From: JAKLQR01 sp963753165
GTDB taxonomy: Bacteria > Nitrospirota > Thermodesulfovibrionia > Thermodesulfovibrionales > SM23-35
Length of the DNA stretch: 64,000 bases
Direction: 5' to 3'
Assembly (NCBI GenBank): GCA_963753165.1
Contig: CAVWBP010000031.1
Coordinates: 1 to 64,000 of the forward strand
Below are positions 16,477 through 24,886 of this stretch, piece by piece. Both the position numbers and the translations under genes were made by a program. Positions within the stretch are counted from its first letter, which is position 1; each line of letters opens with the position of its first letter. The notes under the pieces are model-generated. The model made no database searches and was not told the DNA's origin. It was given only the letters and a program-made list of their open reading frames with translations.

Positions 16477-18117
16477 ATGAAATCCGGGAAAACACCGAAC
16501 ACAGGCGTCACTTTGATCGTGACAGTGCTCATTTCCTTTCTTTTCATACTGAACAGCTGCGGTGAGAGCACTTCCGGCAGGCCTCAATGTTACATAATAG
16601 ACAACGATACAGGCGGCTGCGTTGAGAAAGTCAAGAATATCAGAAACCTGAGCGTTGTATCGAATGACACGAATCACTACAAGGCCGAATATGAAGCGGG
16701 GTTCATTCAGGGAAAACTCCAGAAAACCCAGATTCTCATGACGCGCGACAACTTCTGGGATATGGCCTATCTGATAGACCCTTCGCACTCTTTCCCGAAA
16801 CAGATCCCCCCTTCTCCCGGCGAATTGTCTGAAGCCCGGAGGGTCTTGCAGGAAAATTTCACCTACACGCTTGATTATATCCGGAACCAGAAGGACCCGG
16901 TGCTGCTGAAGCATATGAGGAGGCTTCTCTACCGGATGATCGGTATTTATCACGGAACAAAAATGGGCGAGCCGGTCTCAATCCCCTTCGACGAGACCTG
17001 GCTCCCTTCCTTTTCCCAGTCAGAGATGACCCTGGGATACGAAACACGACACCTCACCTTCATGGATATCTATTTCATCAACGGATTTTCTGACGCATGG
17101 GATGTGATTGCATCCCTGGTCGATGCGCCTCTCCATCACCAGCCGGACAAATGTTCTGCTTTCGTAAAAAAGACTTCAGACGACATCTATATAACCCATA
17201 ATTCATGGTTTGGATTCCTTTCACAGTCAATGGCCGTCACGCTCTATATAAACGGTGATTATCTCTCCATGAATGCTATCTCTCCGGGATGCATCGGTTC
17301 GGCGAGCGATTTCGGGTATAACAACAAAGGCATCCTGTTCAATGAAACCACCCATCACGCCGGATACTCAGAACCCAAAAGCAATGCGCTCTGGATGTTC
17401 TGGAGGGCAACGCTTGCCGAGCAGTTTGCCGATTCACTCGATTCTTTTTTTGAATATATTTCCCTTGAACCGTCCGGAACGTATATGAACGGATACATGG
17501 TGGTAGATTCTCTCAAGAGGGAAATCGGGCTGATAGAAATGTCGTATCAGAGCTTCGTATACTTCAGGCCAAATGGGGAAAACGGATATTCAGTCATTAC
17601 AAAACCTGAAGGTCGTTCGACAGAATATGACCACGATCTGGTGCAGCCTGACTATCTGCTGGGGATCAACTATCCTGCCTCTCAGCTGATCAGGGATGAA
17701 TTGCAGGCGCTTGATACCCGTCCGGCACGGAAGAGACAGTTCATGGCCATGATCGGGGACGTAAAGGACATCGAATCGGCCAAGAGTCTCATAACCTATA
17801 CAGACCCGGAGAACCCCCTTTCCATATACGGCAGATGGGATCTCGGCTATGGGGAGACGCCGACACCCAAGACTGTCCCCGACGGTTCAATAGACGCCAA
17901 AGCAGCATCAGCGTCCATGATCGCGTATGTCTCTAATCTGAAGGGAATACTTGATCTCGATTCCAATAAAAAGGCATTCTGGATGAAATTCGGCACCCCG
18001 TATGTGAATGGGAAGCCATTCATATGGAGCGAATCTCAATGGAACGGGCAAAAGTTGCGTGGCGTCCCCGACAGGGTGGACGGTGACTATGTCCTGCTCA
18101 ACACCTACATACGCTAA
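16477..18117 (+). CDS. Phospholipase-B-like Ntn-hydrolase lipoprotein
   Basis: The product is a 546-residue lipoprotein: hydrophobic segment 11-26 and lipobox ILNSC with Cys28. The middle section KCSAFVKKTSDDIYITHNSW (Cys226) and ISPGCIGSASDFGYNNKG followed by ILFNETT matches the phospholipase B-like (PLBD/LAMA) family. In that family a Cys exposed by autocleavage is the nucleophile, followed by ..HxTW and a SxPG..S.DDFY.. segment. NGYMVVDSLKREIGLIEMSY also fits. These proteins are best known in eukaryotic lysosomes and phagocytic amoebae; bacterial members are poorly characterised. The substrate here is unknown (lipid deacylation or amide hydrolysis). It is a single gene behind an AAGGAGG site, after tRNA-Ala. 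Confidence 0.72.
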   Translation: MKSGKTPNTGVTLIVTVLISFLFILNSCGESTSGRPQCYIIDNDTGGCVEKVKNIRNLSVVSNDTNHYKAEYEAGFIQGKLQKTQILMTRDNFWDMAYLIDPSHSFPKQIPPSPGELSEARRVLQENFTYTLDYIRNQKDPVLLKHMRRLLYRMIGIYHGTKMGEPVSIPFDETWLPSFSQSEMTLGYETRHLTFMDIYFINGFSDAWDVIASLVDAPLHHQPDKCSAFVKKTSDDIYITHNSWFGFLSQSMAVTLYINGDYLSMNAISPGCIGSASDFGYNNKGILFNETTHHAGYSEPKSNALWMFWRATLAEQFADSLDSFFEYISLEPSGTYMNGYMVVDSLKREIGLIEMSYQSFVYFRPNGENGYSVITKPEGRSTEYDHDLVQPDYLLGINYPASQLIRDELQALDTRPARKRQFMAMIGDVKDIESAKSLITYTDPENPLSIYGRWDLGYGETPTPKTVPDGSIDAKAASASMIAYVSNLKGILDLDSNKKAFWMKFGTPYVNGKPFIWSESQWNGQKLRGVPDRVDGDYVLLNTYIR

Positions 18118-18215
18118 CGAAAAAAGTGCGGGGTGATGCTTAAGAGAACGCGGATTCAGTATTTTTGCGGATAATGACAACAAAAGGAACAGCGTTCGCA
18201 GTGGATTAAGAATTA

Positions 18216-18351
18216 CTAAGACGGTCATTAGTAAGGCGACGTTCTTATCGCTCTTTGTCATTGCGGCTTGTCCGCAATCCTTCCGGGTTTTCAGAAAGAT
18301 TCCCGACAAGCGGGAATGACATCGATGTAGCTTTACTTCTAGCCGTCTTAG
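18216..18351. repeat. MITE-like nested palindromic repeat
   Basis: CTAAGACGG (18216-18224) and CCGTCTTAG (18343-18351) are perfect outer inverted repeats about 136 bp apart. Inside are two hairpins, TTGCGG-cttgt-CCGCAA (about 18263-18279) and ATTCCCG-acaa-GCGGGAAT (about 18299-18318), bracketed by TGTCA and TGACA. No gene is present. The unit separates the convergent lipoprotein and mglA genes and may also act as a terminator. Confidence 0.55.
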
Positions 18352-18359
18352 AAAGTGGA

Positions 18360-18947
18360 CTAGTAGTGTTTCTTTAATTCAAATAAGACTTGTCTTGCAA
18401 CTGCTTTCAGGGTTTCAAAGACGCCTTTCCCTGTGACAGCCACGCCCTCAAACCATTGGACATTGCGGGGATTGAGAACCCTGTCCATATCCTCGACAGG
18501 GACAATACTGGGGAGGTCTCTCTTGTTGTACTGTATGGTAAACGGGAGTTTGTCAAGCTCATACCCCTGTTCTGCAAGGTTAATCCGGAGATCGTCGATG
18601 CTCTCCATGTTGGATTCCATCCTCTCCAGCTGGCTGTCGGCAACGAACACAATTCCATCAACGCCTTTGAGAATAAGCTTCCTGCTCGCCGCATAAAACA
18701 CCTGGCCGGGGACGGTATAGAGATGAAACCGTATCTTGAATCCTTTGATTTCACCGAGCGACAGGGGAAGGAAATCAAAGAAGAGCGTTCTTTCGGTCTC
18801 CGTTGCGAGGGAGATAAGCTTCCCTTTCTGGTCGGGGTTGGTCCTCCGGTAGATAAACTGCAGGTTCGTGGTCTTGCCGCAGAGGCCAGGACCGTAATAA
18901 ACAATCTTTACATTGATTTCACGGGAAGAATAATTAATAAAGGACAC
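18360..18947 (-). CDS. mglA: MglA-type small Ras-like GTPase
   Basis: The 195-residue GTPase has a P-loop GPGLCGKTTNLQFIY, the MglA-specific switch II TVPGQVFYAASRKLILKGVD, and IQYNKRDLPS in the NKxD position. MglA sets the cell-pole polarity that controls gliding, type IV pili or flagella placement; the effector here cannot be read from the sequence. The partner GTPase-activating protein MglB is encoded immediately upstream (11-base gap), as in most genomes. Confidence 0.92.
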   Translation of the reverse strand: MSFINYSSREINVKIVYYGPGLCGKTTNLQFIYRRTNPDQKGKLISLATETERTLFFDFLPLSLGEIKGFKIRFHLYTVPGQVFYAASRKLILKGVDGIVFVADSQLERMESNMESIDDLRINLAEQGYELDKLPFTIQYNKRDLPSIVPVEDMDRVLNPRNVQWFEGVAVTGKGVFETLKAVARQVLFELKKHY

Positions 18948-18958
18948 GGAATCCGCAC

Positions 18959-19453
18959 CTACTTAAAGAGGTTATCGATGTCTTCGTCACTGATCTCTGC
19001 AAAGAACGATTCCTCCAGTTTGCCTGTTCCCTTTTCTTTTTCAACCTTTTCGATAATCTCATCGAATATCTTTGCCAGCGCATCAGATGCCTTCTTCACG
19101 CGTAGTCTCACGAGACCGAGGGAGGTTCTGCTGTCGAAAATGACCACGAGGATAATTCTCTGTCCGATCAAGGAAATATGGATATTGTCTTTTTCCCCTT
19201 CATGGAAGAGAATGGTGAACTCTTTTTCACCGAGGAGCCGGGCGATGCCGCCGGTCGCTGCAATATTCCCTGCGGTGAGAGACGCCAGTGAAGTTGTATC
19301 TATATCATGGGTTTCACCGGCTGACGCGATAAGCTGACCGTTTTTATCAACGAGGAAAACGACCTTGGCGTTCGACTGCTGATGGAGCTTCTGGAGTTCA
19401 GCGTCGATCCTGCTGAACTCCTCCTCATACATTATGAGGTCAGAACCCATCAT
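18959..19453 (-). CDS. mglB: MglB-like roadblock/LC7 GTPase-activating protein
   Basis: The roadblock domain is visible: KVVFLVDKNGQLIASAGETH, the long helix DTTSLASLTAGNIAATGGIA, and IHISLIGQRIILVVIFDSRT. It is followed by a charged C-terminal helix ending in EDIDNLFK. In family members a dimer of this protein activates MglA. At 164 residues it is typical. It starts 34 bases after porB ends and may be read from the por transcript. Confidence 0.88.
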   Translation of the reverse strand: MMGSDLIMYEEEFSRIDAELQKLHQQSNAKVVFLVDKNGQLIASAGETHDIDTTSLASLTAGNIAATGGIARLLGEKEFTILFHEGEKDNIHISLIGQRIILVVIFDSRTSLGLVRLRVKKASDALAKIFDEIIEKVEKEKGTGKLEESFFAEISDEDIDNLFK

Positions 19454-19486
19454 GGTTGTAACCCTATCATATTTTCTTGTCTCATA

Positions 19487-20425
19487 TCAAGAGGCAAAAC
19501 AGGCTTCCTCTTTCTGAAGCTTTTCCCATTCCCTGTCGATAGACTCCTGAATCTTTCCTATTAACGCCTCGTTCTCCGGTTTGAAAAGGTGTTTGAACCT
19601 TCCCTGTGTCTTGAGAAAATCTACCATTGGTTTCTTCTCCCTCGGCCTGAAGGTTATTTTCGTAACCCCGTTCTCTATCTCATAGAGCGGCCAGTAACAG
19701 GTATCAACCGCAAGCCTGCTCAGGGTAATTGCGTCGTCAGTCCTCGACCTCCATCCCCTGTTACAGGGCGCGATGATATTCATGAACTTCGGTCCGGGTG
19801 TCTCAAGGGCTTTCCTGACTTTCCTGACAAGGTCAGCCCAGTGGCTGGGGGATGCCTGCGCTACATAAGGGATGTTATGGGCAGCCATAATCTTGGTCAG
19901 GTTCTTTCTCTGTTCGGTTTTGCCGGGCACAACACTCCCCGCAGGTCTGGTTGTGGTATCCGCTCCAAACGGCGTTGCGCTTGAACGCTGGATCCCCGTG
20001 TTCATGTATGCGCCGTTATCATAACAGATATAGAGCATATCGTGACCGCGCTCCATCGCCCCCGAAAGGCTCTGGAACCCGATATCATACGTTCCCCCGT
20101 CACCGCCGAATGCGATGAACTTTATTTCCTTGTCGATTTTTCCCTGTTTTTTCAATGAACGGTACATGGTTTCAACACCGGACAAAGTAGCGGCAGCGTT
20201 TTCGAACGCATTGTGAATCCAGGGGATCTTCCATGCAGTATAGTCAGAGATGCAGCTCGAAACCTCGAGACAACCTGTTGCGTTTGATGCAACAAGGGGA
20301 TAATCAGACGCAAGGAGGACCATTTTCACTACTATGGGAGCGCCACAGCCCGCGCAGAGCCGGTGCCCTGGCGCAAATAACATTTCTTTTTTTGAAAGTT
20401 CTTTCAGAGTAACTGCCTTTGCCAT
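19487..20425 (-). CDS. porB: 2-oxoacid:ferredoxin oxidoreductase beta subunit
   Basis: This subunit binds thiamine diphosphate. GHRLCAGCGAPIVVKMVLLA and NATGCLEVSSC carry the cysteines of the beta-subunit cluster, and FGGDGGTYDIGFQSLSGAME with CYDNGAYMNTGIQRSSATPF is the ThDP/Mg signature. At 312 residues it fits pyruvate synthase PorB. The complex converts pyruvate and CoA to acetyl-CoA, CO2 and reduced ferredoxin. Gene order porC-porD-porA-porB with 0-3 base gaps or overlaps shows one operon. Confidence 0.92.
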   Translation of the reverse strand: MAKAVTLKELSKKEMLFAPGHRLCAGCGAPIVVKMVLLASDYPLVASNATGCLEVSSCISDYTAWKIPWIHNAFENAAATLSGVETMYRSLKKQGKIDKEIKFIAFGGDGGTYDIGFQSLSGAMERGHDMLYICYDNGAYMNTGIQRSSATPFGADTTTRPAGSVVPGKTEQRKNLTKIMAAHNIPYVAQASPSHWADLVRKVRKALETPGPKFMNIIAPCNRGWRSRTDDAITLSRLAVDTCYWPLYEIENGVTKITFRPREKKPMVDFLKTQGRFKHLFKPENEALIGKIQESIDREWEKLQKEEACFAS

Positions 20426-20427
20426 AA

Positions 20428-21609
20428 CTATTCCCTCACTCCTATATATTCCTTGTAGCTCCTCACCGTCCCATTATTGGCAAGTCCCACAAGTTCGTTC
20501 AGCACGAGTTCCGCATGCTCGGGGAGATAATCCCTGCCGCCAAGACCGAATATTTTATTGATCAGCACGGGTTTCTCTTTATATGGATAGAGACTGGTTG
20601 CGATGTCCATATAGACCGGACCGAAAGAGCCTCCGAAGGCATCTGCCCTGTCGAGGACGCATACTGCCTTAAGATGCTTCAAAGCTTCGCCGATCTCCTT
20701 ATACGGGAATGGCCGGTACAGTCTCGGTTTCAGGAGGCCGGCCTTGATCCCTTTATTTCTGAATTCGTCAATAACGTCTTTTGAAGTGCCTGCCGCAGAA
20801 CTCAGGATCACAAGGGCTATCTCTGCATCATCGAGCCGGTATGTCTCGAAAAGACCGTATTTTCTCCCTGAGAGTTCCTCAAATTCCTTTGCTGTCTCAA
20901 GGACAACTCCCGCGACTTTTGCCTCGACGTCATCCTGAGCCTTTCTGTATTCCATATAGTAATCCGTAAGTATCAGGGGCCCGTAGCTGACCGGACGCTC
21001 AAGATCGAGGAGCGGATTCAATTGTGTGAATTCTCCAACAAAATTCTGCACCTGATCATCGTCAAGGAATTCCATCCTCTCGATGGAATGGCTGATAATA
21101 AATCCGTCCAGATTAATCATAACGGGCAATCGTATATCCATATGCTCTGCAATGCGGAATGCCTGTATGGTATTGTCATAAGCCTCCTGCGCATTCTCGG
21201 ACCAGAGTTGAATCCAGCCGGTATCTCTTGCCCCCATTGAATCAGAGTGGTCGCCATGGATATTGAGAGGCGCTGATAATGCCCTGTTCACAACAGGCAT
21301 GACTATGGGGAGCCTTGTGCCGGAGGCAATGTATAATATTTCATACATAAGCGCCAGTCCCTGTGAGGATGTGGCGGTGATGACCCTTCCGCCTGCTGCG
21401 GAAGCGCCGACACAGGCGCTCATCGAGCTGTGTTCACTTTCGACAAGAATAAGTTCTGTTTTTACCTTGCCGTCAGAGACAAAAGAGGAAAACCTCTGCA
21501 TCATGTCAGTCTGGGGGGTAATCGGATAGGCGGCGCACACATCAGGGTTCACCTGTTTCAGTGCATTGGCTACCGCTTCATTCCCGGTTATCGCAACGAT
21601 TTTTGCCAT
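20428..21609 (-). CDS. porA: 2-oxoacid:ferredoxin oxidoreductase alpha subunit
   Basis: The 393-residue alpha subunit binds the substrate and part of ThDP. It shows GNEAVANALKQVNPDVCAAY followed by PITPQTDMMQ, VESEHSSMSACVGASAAGGR, a VITATSSQGLALMYEIL segment and an intact domain with VCVLDRADAFGG near the C-terminus. The ..PITPQT motif is diagnostic. Pyruvate is the most likely substrate by gene order, but other 2-oxoacids cannot be excluded. The start abuts porD's stop at 21609. Confidence 0.92.
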   Translation of the reverse strand: MAKIVAITGNEAVANALKQVNPDVCAAYPITPQTDMMQRFSSFVSDGKVKTELILVESEHSSMSACVGASAAGGRVITATSSQGLALMYEILYIASGTRLPIVMPVVNRALSAPLNIHGDHSDSMGARDTGWIQLWSENAQEAYDNTIQAFRIAEHMDIRLPVMINLDGFIISHSIERMEFLDDDQVQNFVGEFTQLNPLLDLERPVSYGPLILTDYYMEYRKAQDDVEAKVAGVVLETAKEFEELSGRKYGLFETYRLDDAEIALVILSSAAGTSKDVIDEFRNKGIKAGLLKPRLYRPFPYKEIGEALKHLKAVCVLDRADAFGGSFGPVYMDIATSLYPYKEKPVLINKIFGLGGRDYLPEHAELVLNELVGLANNGTVRSYKEYIGVRE

Positions 21610-21902
21610 TACTTCCCCTCCTCAACCATTACGATCGCTTTATTCCCTTTCTTCCCCGGACATTCAAGGGCACAGATTCCGCAGCCCTTGCAAAATTCAT
21701 AGTCGAACTCTTCCCTCTTGCCGTCTTTTACCTTTACTGACATGTCCGGACAGTAGATCCAGCAGAAGAGGCACTGGATGCAATTTTCTGCTTTCCAGAC
21801 CGGCTTCAACGACCTCCAGGACCCTGTCTTAAATTTTACTGAACTGCCTGCCTCGGTTATTACTGCCCCGGGGGTAACTTCTTTCCAGTTTTTGAGTTTC
21901 AT
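21609..21902 (-). CDS. porD: 2-oxoacid:ferredoxin oxidoreductase delta subunit (2[4Fe-4S])
   Basis: The 97-residue ferredoxin-like subunit has two cluster motifs, CIQCLFCWIYCPDM and CKGCGICALECPGK. It passes electrons from the ThDP site to soluble ferredoxin. The ATG at 21902 overlaps the end of porC by 4 bases, which implies coupled translation. Confidence 0.92.
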   Translation of the reverse strand: MKLKNWKEVTPGAVITEAGSSVKFKTGSWRSLKPVWKAENCIQCLFCWIYCPDMSVKVKDGKREEFDYEFCKGCGICALECPGKKGNKAIVMVEEGK

Positions 21903-22474
21903 CCTTCCCTGACCTCCTCATACCCGCGTCTTGCTGCCTCCAGGTTGCCGTCAATGATCTTTTGTGAAAATTTTTTCCCGAAGCTCTTCCTGACATCTTC
22001 AAGGAGGTGTTCGAGGGTCACGAGACCTGTCACTTTACAGATCGCTCCAAGCATGGGTGCGTTCGGAAGCGCCCTTCCAATACACTCCATCGCAATCTTT
22101 GTGGCGTCTATGGTAAATACCTTCTGTCCCTGTGGAGCGTTCAGCTTGGTCCTTATTTCTCCCGGTTCTTTAGAAGAATTCACGACAAAGATTGCAGACT
22201 CGGTGGAACCTTCGGCAACATCAATTGCATCAATCAATGTAGCATCAACAACACTGACAACCTGGGGTTTGAGAACCGGACAATGCATCCTGAGTTCATG
22301 TGAACTGATTCTGTTGTATGCCCTTAACGGAGCTCCGGCCCTTTCCGGCCCATATTCGGGGAATGCCTGGACATGTCTGCCACCGCTCAGGCAGGCGTCT
22401 GCGAGCACTTTCGCAGCAGTAACAGTTCCCTGCCCCCCTCTTCCATGCCATCTAATTTCTAACGTATCAGTCAT
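21899..22474 (-). CDS. porC: 2-oxoacid:ferredoxin oxidoreductase gamma subunit
   Basis: The gamma subunit starts TDTLEIRWHGRGGQGTVTAA, with the conserved GRGGQG motif, and continues through FPEYGPERAGAPLRAYNRIS. I chose ATG 22474 because a GGAGGA site lies just upstream. A TTG at 22489 in the same frame falls within that site. It is the first gene of the por operon, with a 360-base gap before it that should hold the promoter. Confidence 0.9.
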   Translation of the reverse strand: MTDTLEIRWHGRGGQGTVTAAKVLADACLSGGRHVQAFPEYGPERAGAPLRAYNRISSHELRMHCPVLKPQVVSVVDATLIDAIDVAEGSTESAIFVVNSSKEPGEIRTKLNAPQGQKVFTIDATKIAMECIGRALPNAPMLGAICKVTGLVTLEHLLEDVRKSFGKKFSQKIIDGNLEAARRGYEEVREG

Positions 22475-22834
22475 TATTGTCCTCCGCAATTCTAGAGAAA
22501 GTCTTATATTTTAGCACAAACAGCGTCCGGATTCGCTGAATTTTCTGTTTTCAGGAAAAACGCACTATAATATACACAAAAAATTTTACTTATTCAATCA
22601 AAGTGTTGTGTCTGTAAAACATTTCAGTAAGGAGCGGCAATCGAAAAATTCCGGCTGGGATCTGGGATGCGGTTTCATAATTGGGGGTCCGGTCATTCCG
22701 GCGCCGAACCTGTTTCAGGGGGTAGAATCGTTCACTGCCTGTTGTATAAATGACGGCGTATAAAATTAAGAATATACTATTGCTGACACCGCGTCTCTAT
22801 TTAAATCAAAGAGACCAGAAGAATATTTATGCTG
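22475..22834. other. Intergenic region between nuoG-like gene and por operon
   Basis: About 360 bases with no coding potential. TATAATATAC (reading TATATTATA on the minus strand, near 22568-22577) could be part of the por promoter. The GC-rich block near 22690-22715 contains short inverted repeats around GGTCCGGTCATTCCGG, but no clear terminator or riboswitch. Confidence 0.35.
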
Positions 22835-24856
22835 TTATACCTCTACCGCTGCCACCGCCTCTTTAAGCCATGAGAGCCTTCTCCCTTTCAGGACAGAGGC
22901 ATTCACCGACTCTATGAATTCATGAGGAGACAGCTTAAACCCTTCTTTCCTCACAAACGGACTGAATGTGAGTTTCGGTTTTCCTCTGGATAACTTCTTA
23001 ATTTCCGCATCGCTCGGTTTTTTTATCGCGGGTTTTATTATCTTCGAAAGTGCAATAAGAATATCTCTGTGGCTTTTTGTAAGGCCCATGGGCTCAATTG
23101 CCTGATGGACGTGTTTGAACCTTCCAAGATAGTCAATCATGGTGCCTTCGGTCTCGAAGGAAGTTGTTGAGGGAAGCACAATATCTGCCTGTTCCGCAAG
23201 GTCGGTAAAATGAGAATTTTGAACAACGAGGAACTCTGCAGCCGGTCTTCTGCTGAGGGGCACTTCTCCAATTGCGTACAGCACTTTCATGCGGTCATTC
23301 ACCATCTCTTTGTAGGTTTTTCCTTCTGTTGACAACCCGGCAAGGGCTATACCCCTTGCGTTGCTTTCCAGACCGACCGCAATTACTTTCCCCTTAAGAA
23401 GGGCGATATTTGCAGTTGCGTCAAAAAGGGACGGGGCGGTAAACAGGCGGGGACTATCGGCATCTGCGATCAATTTAGCTGCCTTCTCCATATCTTCTGT
23501 AATCTCTGCATCCCTGACTGCGGATTTCAGCTGTTTGTCCGCTTTGAGTCCCCTGTCAATCAGCGCCTTTGCGATTCCCTTCAGGATTTGGACTTCATCC
23601 CCTTTCAGGCTTAGCACCGCGGCTTCTTCGATTCTGGTATCCGATGAATTTATTACGATGAGTTTCCCCCCTCTGTTCACCCTTTTTCTTATGGAGGCAT
23701 CGAGCGCAGGCAATGCCCTGTTCCACTGGGACGGATTCAGCCCGACGAGGATGATAAGGTCGGAATTTGTAATAAGGGCTGACTGCGAATCCGCGAGGGA
23801 ACGGACGTCGGCATAAAGGCTCAAAGTTGTATCGAAGTTCCTGGTTTTCACCACATTTTTTGCGAATTTCTTAAGGGTCAACGCATCTTCATTCAGGATC
23901 CCAGCGGTACTGATAAACCCTATATTCTTACCTGCTTCCTTAAGCTTCCCTGCGACTATACTGAGGGCGTCTTTCCATGTCGTCTCCCTCAGTTCACCCT
24001 TCACCCTTTTCAGTGGGCTGGTAAGTTTTGTCCTTTCCTCAATGTAGTCATACCCGAATCTTCCATAGGCGCAGATATATTTTTTTGAAGAACCCGGTTT
24101 TTCACCGGCATTGATTTTCTGGATACTGTCGTCCTTCACACTTACGAGGATATCACAGCCGCTGCCGCAGAGAAGGCATACGGACTGTATCTTTTTGTAT
24201 TCCCACTCGCGTCCTTTCCGCCATCTGTCCGCCTCAGGGAGGGCATTCACAGGGCATGCGTCTATGCAACTTCCGCAGAACGTACATCCGGACTCTCTGA
24301 GAGACTTGTTGTATGCGGTGCCGATTTCGGCGTTGATCCCCCTGCCGATAAAATCAAGGACATTCGTCCCCTGCTCTTTGCACACCCGGACACAGCGTCC
24401 GCAGAGTATGCAGTATTCCGGGTCCCTCCTGATAAAAGGATTGATCTGATCGATCGGGTACCCCATCTTTTTCCTTGTGAACGAGGTCCCTTTCAGTTCA
24501 TATTCATATGCATATTCCTGAAGCTTGCAGATTCCCGCTTTTGTGCATGTCATGCAATCAAGCGGATGGATGGCAAGGATTAAATCGAGGATAAACCTTC
24601 GGATATCCCTTACTTTTTCGGTCTGTGTATGCACAACCATACCTTCCCTGACCTTGGTATTGCACGCAATGACGGGCGCTTTCATCCCCTCCACTTCTAC
24701 AAGGCAGAGTCTGCATGCTCCGAACCCCTTCATGCCCTTGAGGTAACAGAGATTAGGGATGAAAATATCAACGAGATGACCGGCGTCAATAAGGTTTGTG
24801 CGTGCAGGTGCATGCACCTCTTTCCCGTCTATCTGAAGCTTCACCAGTTTTTCCAT
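22835..24856 (-). CDS. NuoG-like iron-sulfur/molybdopterin-fold subunit (soluble NADH-linked complex)
   Basis: Domains in order: a [2Fe-2S] ferredoxin (about 1-80; CYLKGMKGFGACRLCLVEVE), a His-Cys [4Fe-4S] motif (HPLDCMTCTKAGICKLQ), two more [4Fe-4S] motifs (CILCGRCVRVCKE, CTFCGSCIDACP), then CLLCGSGCD and a molybdopterin oxidoreductase-type domain (about 220-600). At 673 residues it is short for a formate dehydrogenase and has no obvious Cys/Sec active site. It is therefore more like NuoG or the HydA/HoxU-type electron-transfer subunits. It follows the nuoF-like gene by 30 bases. Confidence 0.8.
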   Translation of the reverse strand: MEKLVKLQIDGKEVHAPARTNLIDAGHLVDIFIPNLCYLKGMKGFGACRLCLVEVEGMKAPVIACNTKVREGMVVHTQTEKVRDIRRFILDLILAIHPLDCMTCTKAGICKLQEYAYEYELKGTSFTRKKMGYPIDQINPFIRRDPEYCILCGRCVRVCKEQGTNVLDFIGRGINAEIGTAYNKSLRESGCTFCGSCIDACPVNALPEADRWRKGREWEYKKIQSVCLLCGSGCDILVSVKDDSIQKINAGEKPGSSKKYICAYGRFGYDYIEERTKLTSPLKRVKGELRETTWKDALSIVAGKLKEAGKNIGFISTAGILNEDALTLKKFAKNVVKTRNFDTTLSLYADVRSLADSQSALITNSDLIILVGLNPSQWNRALPALDASIRKRVNRGGKLIVINSSDTRIEEAAVLSLKGDEVQILKGIAKALIDRGLKADKQLKSAVRDAEITEDMEKAAKLIADADSPRLFTAPSLFDATANIALLKGKVIAVGLESNARGIALAGLSTEGKTYKEMVNDRMKVLYAIGEVPLSRRPAAEFLVVQNSHFTDLAEQADIVLPSTTSFETEGTMIDYLGRFKHVHQAIEPMGLTKSHRDILIALSKIIKPAIKKPSDAEIKKLSRGKPKLTFSPFVRKEGFKLSPHEFIESVNASVLKGRRLSWLKEAVAAVEV

Positions 24857-24886
24857 TCTCTCCTCCTGACACTAAGCATGAAACTA

